In this document: positions 58,750-64,000 of the stretch, one piece after another | How the letters are laid out: each line of letters opens with the position of its first letter | Numbering within the stretch: position 1 is the first letter of the stretch | Assembly: GCF_025024155.1 (NCBI RefSeq) | Contig: NW_026251753.1 | Span: 124,001 to 188,000 of the forward strand | Reading direction: 5' to 3' | DNA: 64,000 bases | From: Gamsiella multidivaricata | Taxonomy: Eukaryota > Mortierellomycota > Mortierellomycetes > Mortierellales > Mortierellaceae | Program-made: the position numbers and the translations under genes | The notes under the pieces: generated by a model | Databases searched by the model: none | Seen by the model: only the letters and a program-made list of their open reading frames with translations | What the model was told of the DNA's origin: nothing

Positions 58750-59422
58750 ATGCACACCATTGCCGACTTTTGCGTTATCCCCATGGGTGTCACCGCCTCG
58801 GTGAGCCAGTACATTGCCGAATGTCAGCGAGTCATCGAAAAGAGCGGTAATGCACTTCATTCCTTCATTCCTGTTTTCTATTTCCCACGGACTAAAACAC
58901 CTTGACGAAGAGCAACAACAACCTAGCACTCGATCGACCGCGGACTAATCCAACACATATTGTTATTGCTCTTTTTATCACAAATAGGCCTCACCTATAG
59001 CATGCACTCCTATGGAACAGTACGTACAGTCGAGCCAGAATTGGCGAGTAGATACAAAGTGAAGGACATTAAAGATAGATTTAATCAGAAAGATCTCACA
59101 AAGCAGCTTTCGCGTTCAATGTCGCTCTTTAGAATGTCGAAGGGGAATGGGACGATGTCTGTCGTGTCATGAGGGAGTGCCACGAAGCGGTTCATGCCAT
59201 GGGATGCCCACGCGTCTCGACCAGGTAAGGGATGAATGATATATAGGATGTACGCACTACGCAATTGCACCCTACCAATTCCGCGCTTTCCGTCTTTCCC
59301 TAACCAAGTGTATCTTTGTGCACAGTGTCCGCATTGGAACTAGAACCGACAAGGTTGGACAGACTATGCAGGACAAGGTCAATGTGGTCCACGAGATCTT
59401 GGCCAAGGATGCGACCAAATAA
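58750..59422 (+). CDS. Thiamine-binding-like protein of the MTH1187/YqgV/Ecm15 family
   Basis: Four exons (58750-58846, 58988-59019, 59133-59224, 59326-59422) give 105 aa, the usual family length. Key stretches are ADFCVIPMGVTASVSQYIA, then GLTYSMHSYGTNVEGEWDDV (joined over two introns), CHEAVHAMGCPRVSTSVRIGTRTDK and a closing amphipathic helix. These match PF01910 (ferredoxin-like, oligomeric; thiamine or related ligand binding shown for some members). Yeast Ecm15 is the closest named fungal relative. Probably cytosolic; its physiological role is unsettled. A SINE-like element ends about 120 bp upstream, so its promoter may lie partly within or beyond the insert. Exon 2 is only 32 nt. Confidence 0.93.
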
Positions 59423-59679
59423 ATCGACAATCTGGAGCAGCACAAAAGACACCCCTCCCCCCCCCCCTCCTCATCGTCAATAGTACATTATGCCATAAGC
59501 GACGAGAGCAGCTTCTGCAACAGCAGATCCTGCACTTTAATAAAGACTAAAGAAATCTAGAAACACAGTGCAATTGTTGCATGGAGGCAGTTTCGTCAGT
59601 TTCTTGTTTTTATTACTGAACGAATGTATCTCGGTTCAGCTTGACCCGTTCTTGTTCCTCTTTGCAAGCTTCTATTCGT

Positions 59680-61965
<2,286 letters not shown>

Positions 61966-62922
61966 ATGCCTGTAAGTGACCTCGCAGGGCGCACCAGGAT
62001 ACACCAGGGCTAGGAAACGAGGACGCGTCTCTCAGGAACAGAAAAAGGAACTACATGCGACCTTCATGCGACCTTGATGCTCCACACTTGCCTCTAGATA
62101 AAAAGTCTTGTTCATGGAAAACAAAGACAGCTGTGCATTGCATCTGGAGGAAGAAGAGCAGGATGGCTGACCAATGCCCCTTCGACTCTTGTCACTTTCG
62201 TAGGCATACCACTCTGCGTTCAACGAAGTATCAGACCTCCGCTCTGTGGGAGGTATGGGCCTTTTGCCAATCAAGACTCGCATCCGTGGACCTGCCCCTA
62301 TTGGTATGTTGTTGTAACTGCTGAAGACTCGCTTGAATGGCTGCTGTTGTTCTTACTGAGGGCGCTGCCGCTAAACCGGATATGTTGTCCTTGCTACACT
62401 ATTCGATTGTAGCCGACCCCAATGATGAGGATATCATTGATGAAGCCCTCAACTTGTTCCGCGCCAACGTCCTGTTCAGGAACTTCGAAATCAAAGGCGA
62501 TGCAGACCGTGTTTTGATCTACCTCATCCTTTTCATCACAGAGTGCCTGGGCAAGTTGGCAAGAAGCCCTTCCTTGAGAGAGGCGGAGAAGATCCTCGGC
62601 ACATTGGCATTGAGCAACTTTGCCATCCCTGGAGATGCGACTTTCCCTCTCAATGCACTTTACCCAGCCCCTAGCAACAAGATGGATGCCGGTAGGCCAT
62701 TACGTTTGCACTTTCGATATGGCCTTGTGTGCTTTACAAAAGCAATGAATACTTGCTTATCGTCATCTGTGGTGTTATCCCTTAGACCTTCTGCGCCAGT
62801 ATTTGTCTCAATTGCGCCAAGAGATGGCTGTGCGACTCCCCAACCGTATTTATGAGAACGATAAGCCAGGAAAATGGTGGATGTGCTTCCAGAAGAGAAA
62901 ATTCATGAACAAGTCGTTGTAA
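61966..62922 (+). CDS. ARC18: Arp2/3 complex subunit 3 (ARPC3/Arc18)
   Basis: Four exons (61966-61971, 62204-62303, 62413-62691, 62786-62922) give 173 aa, as expected. The first coding exon is only six bases (Met-Pro), followed by [32 protein letters not shown]. Then come [47 protein letters not shown], and the terminal block [15 protein letters not shown]. The protein is one of seven subunits of the Arp2/3 actin nucleator, acting at endocytic patches. The second intron acceptor was set at 62411-62412 because it gives [13 protein letters not shown], matching yeast Arc18; a longer in-frame reading upstream is intronic. Strong, conserved gene. Confidence 0.96.
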
Positions 62923-63163
62923 TGGGATATGCCAAGGAAGGAACTCAGCCGGGACCTCCAGTAGAATGTCGTTGAAGCCATTTTGAAAAGAATACAATAA
63001 ACGGAGGCTATCGTCGCGCAAAACAAAAATAAAGGCACATTCTGAGCCTCTCTTTGTTCGATGCAATTGAAGTTCCACGCTGCAGCAACATAAGCAACAT
63101 CGCTTTAAATAGGTGCAGTGCAGCGATAAGTACTTGAATTAATATGTATATATGCCAATAAGT

Positions 63164-63974
63164 TCATGTTTTATTAGCAAGCCTATGCCATTGGAGATCC
63201 TCATCCGACCCCTCGGACAGTTCGAGTCCGTTCCTTACAGCCGCTGCTAGTGGGCTGTCAAAAGATAAAACCTTTGCAGTTGGTACCGACGAAACATCCG
63301 TAGGGCTGAGTGTTGATGTATCTTTGGATGGAGTGTCTGATTCGCTCTTCGATCTGATCGCGACACTGGTGTACTTGGAAGAAGACGGGTCATCTATCTG
63401 GGACGAAATTCGGCTATTTTCAAATGGAATAGTAACGAGACAGTTGTTAGAATCTAAGGCGTCGTTTTCTTGCATAAGCTACAGGATCCTTCAGTTAACC
63501 ATCTCGATAGGTGCCAGCTGTACCTGACAAAAGGGCTGCCTGTCTTCCGCAGCTGAATTTTGGAGGAGCTCAATTCTTTCAAGACGTTTTGCATAGACCG
63601 GGTCGCATCACTGTGTAGAGGGGTCCATTTTCTTGATTGTCCCAATGATGATGGCGGAGGTGGTGGAGGCGGTACTGGAGAGCTAGTTCGGATAGGTGAA
63701 TATTGTAACCTGTATTGCTCATCCTCTCGCGCTGATACTAACGACCTCAGCTAATGGATAATCGCGAAGATCGACAGTGGTTAGTCTAGAACGCAAAAAG
63801 TCCACGTCTCTAGGGATTTTCTTTCAAAGATCAATTACCTGTTCTTTAATTGCCGCTAATTCCTGCTGCAGTTCATTCAGCTTCTCGCTTTCAATGGAAG
63901 TTGAACCGGTAGAATGCCGAAAATGCTGTTCGGGGGAGGCGTCCATAAACATTGATGGTAAAGGCGAGGGTCCC
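63164..63974 (-). CDS. Mitochondrial fission regulator (MTFR1/FAM54)-like protein, 5' end outside window
   Basis: The 3' part of a gene on the - strand: exons 63839-63974, about 63524/63529-63750, and probably 63164-63478. The visible protein has a coiled coil (SEKLNELQQELAAIKEQLRSLVSA), then a proline run (VPPPPPPSS), then SMQNVLKELSSSKIQLRKTGSP. In animal MTFR1/MTFR2 the same order occurs: a helix like ELAALRAQIAKIV, a polyproline stretch, then ILKEMNSVKLRSVKRS. That family sits at mitochondria and promotes fission. The junction to the last exon is unclear: one donor gives an early stop (SLCKKTTP), another (GTCAGG) gives a further ~105 Ser-rich residues. The N-terminal half lies beyond 64000. 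Confidence 0.6.
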
Positions 63975-64000
63975 CTAGAAGTTACAAAAGGATTGTTGAG

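Noticed and set aside
62337..62412. In-frame extension MAAVVLTEG... before ARPC3 exon 3
   Set aside because: Comparison with yeast Arc18 and human ARPC3 shows GPAP is followed directly by the acidic DEDIIDEA block, so this stretch is intronic.

Overview
The window reads as nuclear DNA of an early-diverging filamentous fungus, most likely Mucoromycota and probably Mortierellales. Nearly every gene is split by short introns (about 50 to 130 bases, GTRNGT donors, TAG or CAG acceptors, many with long T runs). Intergenic DNA is rich in homopolymers and microsatellites. The gene set mixes fungal families (Pap1-type bZIP, fungal NADH-cytochrome b5 reductase, rhodanese plus PTP phosphatase) with families absent from common yeasts (dymeclin, a shieldin-2-like OB protein, a mitochondrial fission regulator). 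The lineage is inferred from gene content and architecture, not from a marker gene. All exon boundaries were spliced by hand from reading frame, consensus sites and family homology.

Layout. 0.2-12.3 kb is a compact block on the + strand: a bZIP factor, tRNA-Thr(CGU) on the - strand with an E-box palindrome beside it, NADH-cytochrome b5 reductase, an SLC35C2/Ymd8-type transporter and dymeclin. 12.3-21.3 kb is sparse: a secreted ML-domain protein, a subtilisin-like protease (both -) and microsatellite-rich spacers. 21.3-27.2 kb (+) holds a glycolipid-binding-like protein and a large tyrosine phosphatase. 27.2-33.1 kb is a 5.9 kb stretch with no convincing gene, only relics. 33.1-40.9 kb (+) is one very large PP2A B''-type regulatory subunit, convergent with a membrane-anchored ubiquitin protease (-). 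45.4-57.4 kb is all on the - strand: an MIT-domain protein, a secreted Gly-rich protein, a four-TM protein and a multi-OB zinc-ribbon protein resembling shieldin subunit 2. 57.6-64 kb holds tRNA-Asp(GUC), a tRNA-derived SINE-like element with a perfect 17-bp target-site duplication, an Ecm15/MTH1187 thiamine-binding-family gene, proteasome alpha5, ARPC3 and the 3' part of an MTFR-like gene.

The genes do not form a metabolic cluster; they are mostly cell-biology genes (Golgi, ubiquitin and proteasome, actin, phosphatase signalling, mitochondria, DNA repair). The two most interesting items are the shieldin-2-like gene, which carries a REV7-binding-like motif, and the apparently complete retroposon about 120 bp upstream of a housekeeping gene.
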